A stretch of DNA of 5,529 bases from contig JAVEVF010000106.1 in the NCBI GenBank assembly GCA_034005175.1, forward strand, positions 1 to 5,529, read 5' to 3'. Below, one piece after another: positions 1-5,529 of the stretch (position 1 is the stretch's first letter; every line of letters begins with the position of its first letter). The position numbers and the translations under genes are program-made. The stretch comes from JAVEVF01 sp034005175. GTDB taxonomy: Bacteria; Actinomycetota; Coriobacteriia; Anaerosomatales; SLCP01. The notes beneath the pieces are model-generated. The model was not told the origin of the DNA, did not search any database, and worked only from the letters and a program-made list of their open reading frames with translations.

Positions 1-291
1 CTCGTCTTGGAGCTTGGCAAGCTCATCGGCGTAAGACGCTGGTATGAGGTCTCGGCGCACCGACAGGATCTGCCCGATCTTTGCGAAGGTGGGTCCGAGG
101 AGTTCCATGGTTCGCCTTACACGCTGCTCGGGTGTGATGCTGGTATCTCCATCCGACCTGCGGCGACTCGTGAGGAGTGTTGCCATCCACGGCGCGCGCA
201 CGCCAAGCTGATCGAGCGCGGTTCCGAGACCTTCTTCAGCCATGACGGTGATGATGCGCCGGTATCGTTGACTGCGGCTGATCGCGGACAT
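1..291 (-). CDS. AarF/UbiB (ABC1) family atypical protein kinase, N-terminal part, cut by the window edge
   Basis: Only the first 97 codons are present; the gene continues past position 1. The ABC1/UbiB family comprises atypical kinase-like ATPases, usually about 450-560 residues, that support isoprenoid quinone synthesis or lipid metabolism at the membrane. The visible part matches the conserved N-terminal ABC1 segment: a basic leader (ISRSQRYRRI), a spacer, then LGPTFAKIGQILSVRRDLIP and ADELAKLQDE at residues 65-97. This includes the family hallmark KxGQ (K71-I-G-Q74). The ATP-binding and catalytic motifs lie outside the window. The ATG at 291-289 is chosen because GGAGGGA lies 9 bases upstream (307-301) and an in-frame TGA occurs just before it (about 317-315). 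It is divergent from the radical SAM unit, so co-regulation is possible but not shown. The family call is firm; the substrate is unknown. Confidence 0.9.
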   Translation of the reverse strand, partial: MSAISRSQRYRRIITVMAEEGLGTALDQLGVRAPWMATLLTSRRRSDGDTSITPEQRVRRTMELLGPTFAKIGQILSVRRDLIPASYADELAKLQDE

Positions 292-341
292 GCCCTTCCA
301 TCCCTCCGGCCGTCAGGAACTCTGCGTCTCTCGGACTCCAC

Positions 342-350
342 TTTATCGCA
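342..350 (-). promoter_or_regulatory. Possible extended -10 promoter element for the UbiB-family gene
   Basis: On the minus strand the sequence TGCGATAAA is a TG-extended -10-like element (4 of 6 matches to TATAAT). It would give a leader of roughly 45 bases before the ATG at 291. No convincing -35 hexamer is seen at normal spacing. This is a weak call made by eye. Confidence 0.2.
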
Positions 351-441
351 CTGTAGCGCACGCGGCATCGCCCTCGTGCGTTGGTGAAGCGATGGCGTAT
401 GGCGATCATGTCGTAGCAAGAGGCCCAGCCCGCACTCCGAG

Positions 442-470
442 CTGATACCGAGCGATGCATCCGGTATGCT
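442..470 (+). promoter_or_regulatory. Candidate sigma70-type promoter of the radical SAM/aminotransferase unit
   Basis: CTGATA (442-447, 4 of 6 matches to TTGACA) and TATGCT (465-470, 4 of 6 matches to TATAAT) are separated by exactly 17 bases. They lie about 30 bases before the ATG at 501, which puts transcription start near 477. It is the best-spaced pair I could find in the divergent intergenic region. The rest of 292-500 shows no gene, no RNA gene and no clear repeat. No operator or riboswitch was recognised. Confidence 0.4.
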
Positions 471-487
471 GGAGCCCACGTACCAGT

Positions 488-493
488 GAGGAG
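488..493 (+). promoter_or_regulatory. Ribosome binding site that fixes the start at 501
   Basis: GAGGAG lies 7 bases before the ATG at 501. An in-frame GTG at 486 would overlap this site and has no SD sequence of its own at the right distance, so the ATG at 501 is preferred. Confidence 0.7.
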
Positions 494-500
494 CCTTAAG

Positions 501-1208
501 ATGCTGGAGTATCGCGAGATCTCTCTTGGTGGGATTGACGAGGCTATCTGTATCCGCTGCACACCCCGTGTGCAAGAGGAGCCGACGCTGAGCACTGCGG
601 CCGAGAATCTTGATGGGCTGGTTGCGGAGGGCGCTCCCGCCGGGGTGCTCTTCACCAACGCAGACAGCACCGAGCTCGACGTGCTTGCCGCCCTCGTCCG
701 CCGTGCTGTGCGCTCCGACATAACGCGCATCGGCATCCGGACATCAGGGCGGATTCTGCGGCAAGAGCAAGATGCGATGAGCCTCGTGAGCGCGGGCGTG
801 CGCGTTGCCGAGGTGGCATTCGCGGGTCCGGACAGCTCCGAGCATGACGCGCTCATCGGCGTGCCAGGTTCATTCGATGTCGCTGCTGGCGCGATCCGAG
901 CTTTCTCCACCGCAGCGAAGGGGCTGGGTGTACGCGCAGCGATTCGCAGCCGCATCCCTGTGTGCGCTCACAACCTGCACCTGATTCCGGCGACGGTGAT
1001 GGCCTGTGCTGAGATGGGTGTCTCCAGCATGTTGCTTGTATGCGAACCCTCGCTTGACCCGCGCAGGTCGGTCGAGTGGATCTCTGCAGCATGTGACACC
1101 GGCACGGTGAACAGGGTCTGGGTCGCGGTGAGCGGTGTCTCGGCAGAGGCGCTCGGCGGGCTGGCACTGCACGCACAAGATGTGATGGCGCTGACGGAGG
1201 TCTCCTGA
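501..1208 (+). CDS. Radical SAM-fold protein lacking the CX3CX2C iron-sulfur motif (degenerate radical SAM homologue)
   Basis: The product is 235 residues. Its body resembles the radical SAM TIM barrel: an alternating strand/helix pattern, a segment RIGIRTSGRIL like the barrel's 'lqTNG.l' strand, the motif HDALIGVPGSF (residues 115-125), which matches the widespread radical SAM signature HDxLTGxxGSF, and a later HNLHLIPATV segment like 'N..hlp.l'. At the site where the [4Fe-4S] cluster should bind, the sequence reads IRCTPRVQEE. C20 could be the first cysteine, but V24 and E27 occupy the other two positions. The only other nearby cysteine, C17, gives just a CxxC (17-20). No SPASM or other C-terminal cysteine cluster follows. 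A canonical cluster and SAM cleavage therefore look unlikely. The stop codon overlaps the next gene's ATG by one base, pointing to translational coupling with an intact radical SAM enzyme. A non-catalytic partner or scaffold role is inference. It could instead be a repurposed TIM barrel with its own ligand. Confidence 0.7.
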   Translation: MLEYREISLGGIDEAICIRCTPRVQEEPTLSTAAENLDGLVAEGAPAGVLFTNADSTELDVLAALVRRAVRSDITRIGIRTSGRILRQEQDAMSLVSAGVRVAEVAFAGPDSSEHDALIGVPGSFDVAAGAIRAFSTAAKGLGVRAAIRSRIPVCAHNLHLIPATVMACAEMGVSSMLLVCEPSLDPRRSVEWISAACDTGTVNRVWVAVSGVSAEALGGLALHAQDVMALTEVS

Positions 1209-2479
1209 TGAACCACGGTCCAGTGCAGAAAGTCGTGCTCGTGGGACTCAACTCATATGGGTACCGCTCACTCGCACTCGGCTATGTGAGGGCATTCGCG
1301 CAAGCTGACCAGCGCCTCGCGGGCAAGACGGGATTCATGACGCTCGATCTCGATGTGAGCGTCGACCCGTGGTGGGTGGCGTATCGCGTCGCCGGCCTCG
1401 CCCCGGATGTCGTGGGGTTCTCGGTCGCCTGCTGGAACGCGCGCTCCGTCTATGACGCGTGTCGTCTGCTGCGACGGATCCTGCCCGAAACGTACATCGT
1501 GGTGGGTGGCCCTGAGGTCTCGCCCATCGCCGAGGAGGTGCTGCACGAGCAGCACTCTATCGACGCGGTAGTGCGCGGTGAAGGCGAGGAGACCTTCGCC
1601 GAGTTGCTCTCGGTGCTGCTACGGCAGCGCTCTCCATGGCGGGTAGAGGGCGTCACCGCGCGCCGCGATGGTGAGGTCGTGTCCGCTCCCGACCGCCCGC
1701 TCATAGGCGACTTGGATGCCATACCCTCGCCATACCTCACGGGCGTCCTCGAACCAGTGGAAGGAACCGCGTACATCGAGACATACCGCGGATGCCCACA
1801 TCGATGTGGATACTGCTTCGAAGGGAAGGGTTTTGGACGTATTCGCTCGTTCTCTCACGAGCGCGTGCAGTCTGAGGTCGCGTTTCTCGCAGACTCCGCA
1901 GGGCTTGGATCGTTCACCTTCATCGATCCGGTGTTCAACCTCACGCCCGACCGTCTGGCGTGGCTGTCGGGCGTCATGGAACCTTACGCACGCAGGGGTG
2001 TGAGGTTGCACACCGTCGAGGTAGATATCGAACGGATTGGGGCCGATGAAGCTGCACTTCTCAAGCGAGCGGGTGTCGTCTCGGTGGAGACCGGCCCTCA
2101 GACAATCGGAGGGCTCGCGCTTAAGACCTGCCGGCGTGGTTTTGACCGCGAGCGTTTTGTCGCAGGGGTGGCTGCTCTGAAGGAGGCCGATATCGTTGTC
2201 GAGTGCGATCTCATCGTGGGGCTGCCTGGCGACACCGCTGATGACGTGCTTGCAGGGATGCGTTTCGTGGCCGAGCTTGATCCTGGCATGCTGCAGATGT
2301 CGACCTTGCACGTACTGCCCGGAACGGATCTGTGGATGCGTGCCGAGGAGGTCGGCCTCAGCTTCGATCCTTCTGCGCCACACGAAGCCATCAGCACGAT
2401 GGAGATACCCTTCTCGGATTTGCGTCGACTTGAAGTGATGGGCAACGCCCTGATGGATCAGTACCGAGCTCGCGTGTAG
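1208..2479 (+). CDS. B12-binding domain-containing radical SAM protein
   Basis: The product is 423 residues with the class B radical SAM layout. Residues about 5-140 form a Rossmann-like cobalamin-binding domain, with APDVVGFSVACWNARSV, ETYIVVGGPEVS and VVRGEGEETFAELL, all typical of B12/radical SAM proteins such as the BchE type. Residues about 185-400 form the radical SAM barrel, opening with YRGCPHRCGYC, whose C196, C200 and C203 make the CX3CX2C [4Fe-4S] site. Later family segments are FTFIDPVFNL, SVETGPQT, ECDLIVGLPGDT and LHVLPGTDL. The family makes a 5'-deoxyadenosyl radical and often uses cobalamin for methyl transfer or ring rearrangement on unactivated carbon; the substrate here cannot be read from sequence. 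The start is ATG 1208, with GGAGG at 1196-1200 seven bases upstream inside the preceding gene. It is coupled to the degenerate radical SAM gene and followed 15 bp later by an aminotransferase, suggesting one pathway. The family call is strong; the specific function is unknown. Confidence 0.88.
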   Translation: MNHGPVQKVVLVGLNSYGYRSLALGYVRAFAQADQRLAGKTGFMTLDLDVSVDPWWVAYRVAGLAPDVVGFSVACWNARSVYDACRLLRRILPETYIVVGGPEVSPIAEEVLHEQHSIDAVVRGEGEETFAELLSVLLRQRSPWRVEGVTARRDGEVVSAPDRPLIGDLDAIPSPYLTGVLEPVEGTAYIETYRGCPHRCGYCFEGKGFGRIRSFSHERVQSEVAFLADSAGLGSFTFIDPVFNLTPDRLAWLSGVMEPYARRGVRLHTVEVDIERIGADEAALLKRAGVVSVETGPQTIGGLALKTCRRGFDRERFVAGVAALKEADIVVECDLIVGLPGDTADDVLAGMRFVAELDPGMLQMSTLHVLPGTDLWMRAEEVGLSFDPSAPHEAISTMEIPFSDLRRLEVMGNALMDQYRARV

Positions 2480-2494
2480 CGCGATAGGGGTGCC

Positions 2495-3673
2495 ATGGGA
2501 AGCGCGACCGATCATATCTCGAACCGCGCACAGGCCATACGTCCGTTCGTGGTGATGGACGTGGTGGCGCGGGCAAAGGAGCTCGCGGCGGTGGGCCATG
2601 ACGTTGTGCGCCTTGAGATAGGTGACCCTGACCTCCCGACGCCAGCAGTGATCACGCGCGCAGCAGAAGACGCCATGCAGCAAGGTGATACCGGCTACAC
2701 GCAATCCGCAGGATTGCCTACATTGCGTGAGGCTGTCTCGGCCCACTATCTGGCAGCGTACGGCACCCCAGTCGATCCGGCGAATATCGTGGTCACACAG
2801 GGGACTTCTCCGGCGATGTTGCTTGTGTTCGGCGCGCTGCTTGATCCCGGTGACGAGGTCATCGTCTCCGACCCGTGCTATCCCGCCTATCCGAACTACG
2901 TGAACTTCCTCGGCGGCGTCCCTGTTCCGGTACGTGTTCATGCCGAGGAGGGGTTTCGCTTCCGTCCAGAAGAGGTACGGGCGGCCATCACACCCAAGAC
3001 GCGCGCCATAATGGTGAACTCGCCATGCAACCCCACCGGAACGGTGCTTCCGGCAGAAGACCTCGAAGAGCTTGCTTCGATAGCCGAGGCGCACGGCATA
3101 TGGATAGTGAGTGATGAGATCTATCACGGGCTCGATTTCTCTGGCCCGAGCCGTTCGATACTGGAGTTCACCGATCGCGCGTTCGTGTTGAACGGCTTCT
3201 CAAAAGTCTATGCGATGACTGGTTGGCGGCTCGGGTATCTCATAGCGCCGCAGCTATTCGTGCGCCCATGCGAGAAGATCCAGCAGAACTTCTTTCTATG
3301 CGCCAACCATTTCGTCCAGGTCGCCGGTACCGTGGCGCTCACTCAGGCACAGGGCGAGGTGCTGCGTATGCGAGAGATATACGACGAGCGCCGCAGGTAC
3401 CTGGTTCCGGCCCTTCAGCGCATCGGGTTGACCGTCGCATCCGAGCCCACCGGGGCGTTCTATGTCTTTGCGGACGCACGCGCATGGGGACCGGATTCGC
3501 TAGACCTCTCGCGTCGACTCCTCGAAGATGCGTATGTCTCTGTCGCGCCGGGCATCGATTTCGGACCAGGCGGTGAAGGGTTCCTGAGACTCAGTTACGC
3601 GACGTCGTTGGAGCGTCTTGCCGAGGGTGTTTCACGCCTGGAGGCGTGGGCTGAGACCGCCGCTGGCAGCTGA
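2495..3673 (+). CDS. Class I/II pyridoxal phosphate-dependent aminotransferase (aspartate aminotransferase-like)
   Basis: The product is 392 residues, full length for a fold-type I aminotransferase. It would transfer an amino group between an amino acid and a 2-oxo acid using PLP in the cytosol. Expected residues are present (approximate E. coli AspC equivalents in brackets): Y68 in DTGYTQSAG (Y70), N179 in NPTGT (N194), D207 and Y210 in SDEIYHGL (D222, Y225), Schiff-base K237 and R245 in GFSKVYAMTGWRLGY (K258, R266), and R365 in FLRLSYATS for the substrate alpha-carboxylate (R386). The opening IRPFVVMDVVARAKEL and the phrase QGTSPAMLLVFGALLDPGDE resemble a subgroup usually annotated as aspartate or general aminotransferase, so the amino donor is uncertain. 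ATG 2495 has AGGGG at 2486-2490 close upstream. The 15-bp gap from the B12/radical SAM gene implies co-transcription. It could serve that pathway or be a general amino acid enzyme placed there. Confidence 0.9.
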   Translation: MGSATDHISNRAQAIRPFVVMDVVARAKELAAVGHDVVRLEIGDPDLPTPAVITRAAEDAMQQGDTGYTQSAGLPTLREAVSAHYLAAYGTPVDPANIVVTQGTSPAMLLVFGALLDPGDEVIVSDPCYPAYPNYVNFLGGVPVPVRVHAEEGFRFRPEEVRAAITPKTRAIMVNSPCNPTGTVLPAEDLEELASIAEAHGIWIVSDEIYHGLDFSGPSRSILEFTDRAFVLNGFSKVYAMTGWRLGYLIAPQLFVRPCEKIQQNFFLCANHFVQVAGTVALTQAQGEVLRMREIYDERRRYLVPALQRIGLTVASEPTGAFYVFADARAWGPDSLDLSRRLLEDAYVSVAPGIDFGPGGEGFLRLSYATSLERLAEGVSRLEAWAETAAGS

Positions 3674-3696
3674 TTGCACCACGACTCTCATGTCCT

Positions 3697-3710
3697 GGCC
3701 GCCTCCGGCC
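3697..3710 (+). other. Small GC hairpin after the aminotransferase gene
   Basis: GGCCG, a CCTC loop and CGGCC form a perfect 5-bp stem 23 bases after the aminotransferase stop. No T-run follows (GACATAACTGG), so it is not a classical intrinsic terminator. It might slow polymerase or protect the 3' end of the upstream transcript. Apart from it and the possible promoter at 3765-3793, nothing else is seen in the 145-bp gap. Confidence 0.25.
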
Positions 3711-3764
3711 GACATAACTGGTAGCCGATGTGTTCCGAATTCCCATCCGTCGACGGCACGGATA

Positions 3765-3793
3765 TTGCACATGCGGATGCGATGCGCCATCAT
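3765..3793 (+). promoter_or_regulatory. Weak candidate promoter for the PHP-domain gene
   Basis: TTGCAC (3765-3770) and CATCAT (3788-3793) are 17 bases apart, but each matches its consensus only partly (3 and 4 of 6). Transcription would begin near 3800, leaving a leader of about 19 bases before the GTG start at 3819. Read-through from the aminotransferase gene is equally possible. Confidence 0.2.
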
Positions 3794-3818
3794 GGCGAGG
3801 CAGTCCAGGAAGGGAAGC

Positions 3819-4550
3819 GTGTTGGAAGAAACCTGGAGCAAGGCAGATCTTCACATCCACAGCACTCACAGTGACGGTCTCGCCACCATCCCTGAGATTC
3901 TGCAGCACGCTCAAGACCACACCGACCTTTCCGTCGTCGCAATCACCGATCACAACACTATCGAAGGCGCGCTTCTGGCGAAATCGCTTGAGGCCGCTTA
4001 TGACGTGGAGGTTGTCGTTGGTGAGGAGATCTCCTCGGCATCCGGCCATGTCATCGGCTTGTTCATCAAAGAGCACATTCCTGCCGGCATGAGTGTCGTC
4101 GAGACGCTTGCGGCCATCGACGAGCAAGGCGGGATTGCGATGATCCCGCATCCGTTCTCGGCGCAAGGGGTATTCGGCCCATTCGGTGTGAAGGGTTTTG
4201 GGGCTGCGCTCAACGAGCTCGCCTTCCAGGCCCTGGAGGTATACAACTCCATGCCGTTCCTCGTTTACGCGAACCGCGTAGCTGCCAAGGTCTTCGCTGG
4301 CGGTCAGGGCATCGCCGCTACCGGCGGATCGGACGCCCACATGGTCCAGGGCATCGGCAAGGGCTACACGGTGTTTAGGGGCACGAGCGCCGGTGACCTG
4401 CGCGCGAGCATCGATGCACTGGAGACACGCGCCGAGACGGCTAGCGGCGGGTTGGGCATCGCGCTTCGGTACGCTTTTCAATTCCCGCGCATACAACGCC
4501 AGCGCGAATGGAACCGTGACCGCTGCAAACCAGCGCGCGTACGCGCCTGA
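3819..4550 (+). CDS. PHP domain-containing metal-dependent phosphoesterase
   Basis: The product is 243 residues from GTG 3819. PHP proteins are polymerase-and-histidinol-phosphatase-type TIM barrels that hydrolyse phosphoesters with two or three bound metals. The full metal-ligand set is visible: ADLHIHSTHSDG (H12, H14, D19), ITDHNTIEG (D44, H45), VVGEEI (E69/E70), SGHVIGLF (H77), IPHPF (H111), LEVYN, and GGSDAH (D172, H174). It should therefore be an active hydrolase. The family includes TrpH/RNase AM-type nucleotide or RNA phosphatases, but this short form, with KEHIPAGMSVVETLAAI, belongs to a subgroup of unknown substrate. GTG 3819 is preferred because AGGAAGGGA lies at 3807-3815. ATG 3792 is an in-frame alternative without a good SD, and codons further upstream look non-coding. 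The basic C-terminus (residues about 215-243, with RIQRQREWNRDR) ends 4 bp from the convergent ferrochelatase-like gene. Confidence 0.87.
   Translation: MLEETWSKADLHIHSTHSDGLATIPEILQHAQDHTDLSVVAITDHNTIEGALLAKSLEAAYDVEVVVGEEISSASGHVIGLFIKEHIPAGMSVVETLAAIDEQGGIAMIPHPFSAQGVFGPFGVKGFGAALNELAFQALEVYNSMPFLVYANRVAAKVFAGGQGIAATGGSDAHMVQGIGKGYTVFRGTSAGDLRASIDALETRAETASGGLGIALRYAFQFPRIQRQREWNRDRCKPARVRA
4535..4546. repeat. 12-bp palindrome GCGCGTACGCGC at the end of the PHP gene
   Basis: A perfect inverted repeat inside the last codons of the PHP gene. Flanking CAG and CTG extend it, with a one-base bulge, to 4531-4549. No T-run follows in either direction, so a terminator role is uncertain. In this GC-rich sequence it could be chance. 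Confidence 0.35.
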
Positions 4551-4558
4551 GATCTCAG
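4547..4558. repeat. 12-bp palindrome CTGAGATCTCAG containing both convergent stop codons
   Basis: A perfect dyad centred between the two genes. It holds the TGA of the PHP gene (4548-4550) and, on the other strand, the TGA of the ferrochelatase-like gene (4557-4555). Part of the symmetry follows automatically from two facing TGA codons. It has no loop or T-run, so it is not a good terminator by itself. Confidence 0.5.
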
Positions 4559-5529
4559 ACTGTGGTGCCCCAGTTGGCCATCGCAGACCTCACGGACGCC
4601 TCCAGGACCTCGGCGAACACCGGATCATCACCCCACGGGGGCACCTGCACCACTCGGACGTCCTCGGCCAAACGCGCTTCACGAATGGCCACGGGAATGT
4701 CAAGCAGAGTCTGCAGGTTGGCAAATGGATAACACGCTGGAACGACGGCGATGTGCCGTGCCCCCAGCGCACCGAGGTGGCGCACCGTCTCGGTGAGGTC
4801 AGGGCGACCCCACTCCATAGGGCACACACGCACCCTCGATGCGGTGAGCCCGGCTTCAAGCAGCAATGTCCGCACACGATTCGTGAAGGAGTTCTCGTCA
4901 GCGTCGAAGTCGGCGTTGGTGTACGCGTAATCGCCAGGCTGACCGTGTACGACAAGCGCCACTCCTGTCACCGGGGGATCGTGTATCACTCCAAGCGCCT
5001 TGTTCGCGACGAGCTCCGCCATTGCGTCAGAAGACCACAACGATGGCGTGTAGGTGACAGCCATGCTCTCCTGTCGTCGTAAGACATCATCTGTCAGTTC
5101 ACGCTGGGACTTGCAGGCGTGGCTTGCGGAGATATGGGCGCCGAGGACGATGACTCTGTCAAAACCATACGATTCAGCCATCTCAAGCACCCTGGAGATC
5201 TCACCGACATTCGAACACCGGACGAGCACGGGTCCAACGCAGCCAGCGGCGCTGAGACGTGGTTCCAGCCGCTCTGCCAGTGCGCGCGCCGAAGCCCATG
5301 CAGGGCTATATCCCCCCGCCGCACGGTAGCGTGTCTTTTGCGCAGCGTAGTGGAACGGCGTCAGGAGCAGCGAGGGCGGAGGGAACCCGGCCTCGACAAG
5401 AGAGTCGATGTCCGCTGTGGCGTCGCCGACCTGGTATGTCGTCGGCTCGACATCTGCCGCCATCACTACAAGAGGGGGTTTGAGGTCTCCAGAAGTCGGG
5501 AGGGTTGTCACCTCATGGCGAGTCGGCAC
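4555..5529 (-). CDS. hemH: Ferrochelatase (HemH/CpfC) family protein with altered catalytic glutamate; start at or beyond the window edge
   Basis: At least 324 residues are seen, close to the usual 310-350 for ferrochelatases, which insert Fe2+ into a porphyrin (protoporphyrin IX or coproporphyrin III) in haem synthesis. If read from GTG 5529, family landmarks are: YRAAGGYSP (residues about 68-76, like Y..GG.SP), a middle half with RVIVLGAHISASHACKS and YTPS, VVHGQPGDY holding H195 (the active-site 'aHg.P' His), ARHIAVVPACYPFANLQTLLD, and DDPVFAEVLEASV near the C-terminus. H195 and Q273 are 78 residues apart, close to the H183-E264 spacing of Bacillus HemH. However, the conserved catalytic Glu is Gln here (codon CAG, 4713-4711), and the usual 'mRy..P' metal-side motif reads VRCSNVGE. 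No C-terminal [2Fe-2S] cysteine cluster is present. It may therefore be an atypical or inactive chelatase, or act on another tetrapyrrole or metal. GTG 5529 is possible, but the true start may lie outside. Confidence 0.78.
   Translation of the reverse strand: MPTRHEVTTLPTSGDLKPPLVVMAADVEPTTYQVGDATADIDSLVEAGFPPPSLLLTPFHYAAQKTRYRAAGGYSPAWASARALAERLEPRLSAAGCVGPVLVRCSNVGEISRVLEMAESYGFDRVIVLGAHISASHACKSQRELTDDVLRRQESMAVTYTPSLWSSDAMAELVANKALGVIHDPPVTGVALVVHGQPGDYAYTNADFDADENSFTNRVRTLLLEAGLTASRVRVCPMEWGRPDLTETVRHLGALGARHIAVVPACYPFANLQTLLDIPVAIREARLAEDVRVVQVPPWGDDPVFAEVLEASVRSAMANWGTTV

Noticed and set aside
7..387. A 126-codon plus-strand open frame at the left end
   Set aside because: It is opposite the clear UbiB-family coding sequence and shows no known motif.
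236..955. A 239-codon minus-strand open frame across the divergent intergenic region and the degenerate radical SAM gene
   Set aside because: Its Ser/Arg/Ala-rich composition shows no family features, and it overlaps the start of the UbiB-family gene in another frame.
1619..3127. A 502-codon open frame on the minus strand, antisense to the B12/radical SAM and aminotransferase genes
   Set aside because: It lies wholly opposite two well-supported genes, has no recognisable domain and is rich in Arg, His and Cys. Long antisense frames are common in GC-rich coding DNA.
3697..3710. Intrinsic terminator after the aminotransferase gene
   Set aside because: The stem is only 5 bp and no T-run follows, so it is reported only as a small hairpin.
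3618..3818. An upstream extension of the PHP-domain gene
   Set aside because: It would overlap the aminotransferase gene by over 50 bases; the encoded residues do not resemble PHP proteins, and a better SD/GTG start exists at 3819.
4393..5082. A 229-codon plus-strand open frame opposite the ferrochelatase-like gene
   Set aside because: It is Arg/His-rich shadow coding with no recognisable domain, while the minus strand carries clear ferrochelatase-family landmarks.

Overview
This is a compact, GC-rich stretch of bacterial chromosome. SD-type ribosome sites are visible before most genes. No tRNA, rRNA, CRISPR array, insertion sequence or phage gene was seen. Two clues hint at an anaerobic or microaerophilic, high-GC bacterium: a cobalamin-dependent radical SAM enzyme, and an aminotransferase of a type I associate with anaerobes. 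Actinomycetota, possibly Coriobacteriia-like, is my best guess, but it rests on composition and family resemblance only.

Layout. Positions 1-291 (minus) hold the first 97 codons of an AarF/UbiB (ABC1) atypical kinase that runs off the left edge. A divergent intergenic region of about 210 bp (292-500) carries a plausible sigma70-type promoter facing right. It drives a tight three-gene unit: a radical-SAM-like protein that has lost its cluster-binding CX3CX2C motif (501-1208), a B12-binding-domain radical SAM enzyme with an intact motif (1208-2479, overlapping by one base), and a class I PLP-dependent aminotransferase (2495-3673, 15 bp downstream). After a 145-bp gap with a small hairpin comes a PHP-domain metal-dependent phosphoesterase (3819-4550). 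It converges, with only 4 bp between the stop codons, on a ferrochelatase-family protein on the minus strand (4555-5529), whose start lies at or beyond the right edge.

How the genes may work together. The most distinctive part is the translationally coupled pair of a cluster-less radical SAM homologue and a catalytically equipped B12/radical SAM enzyme, followed by an aminotransferase. This suggests a small, uncharacterised modification pathway in which the degenerate protein could be a partner or scaffold subunit; no substrate can be named from sequence. The second oddity is the ferrochelatase-like protein: it keeps the active-site His but has Gln where the family has its conserved catalytic Glu, so its metal-insertion activity or specificity is in doubt. 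The UbiB and PHP genes look ordinary.
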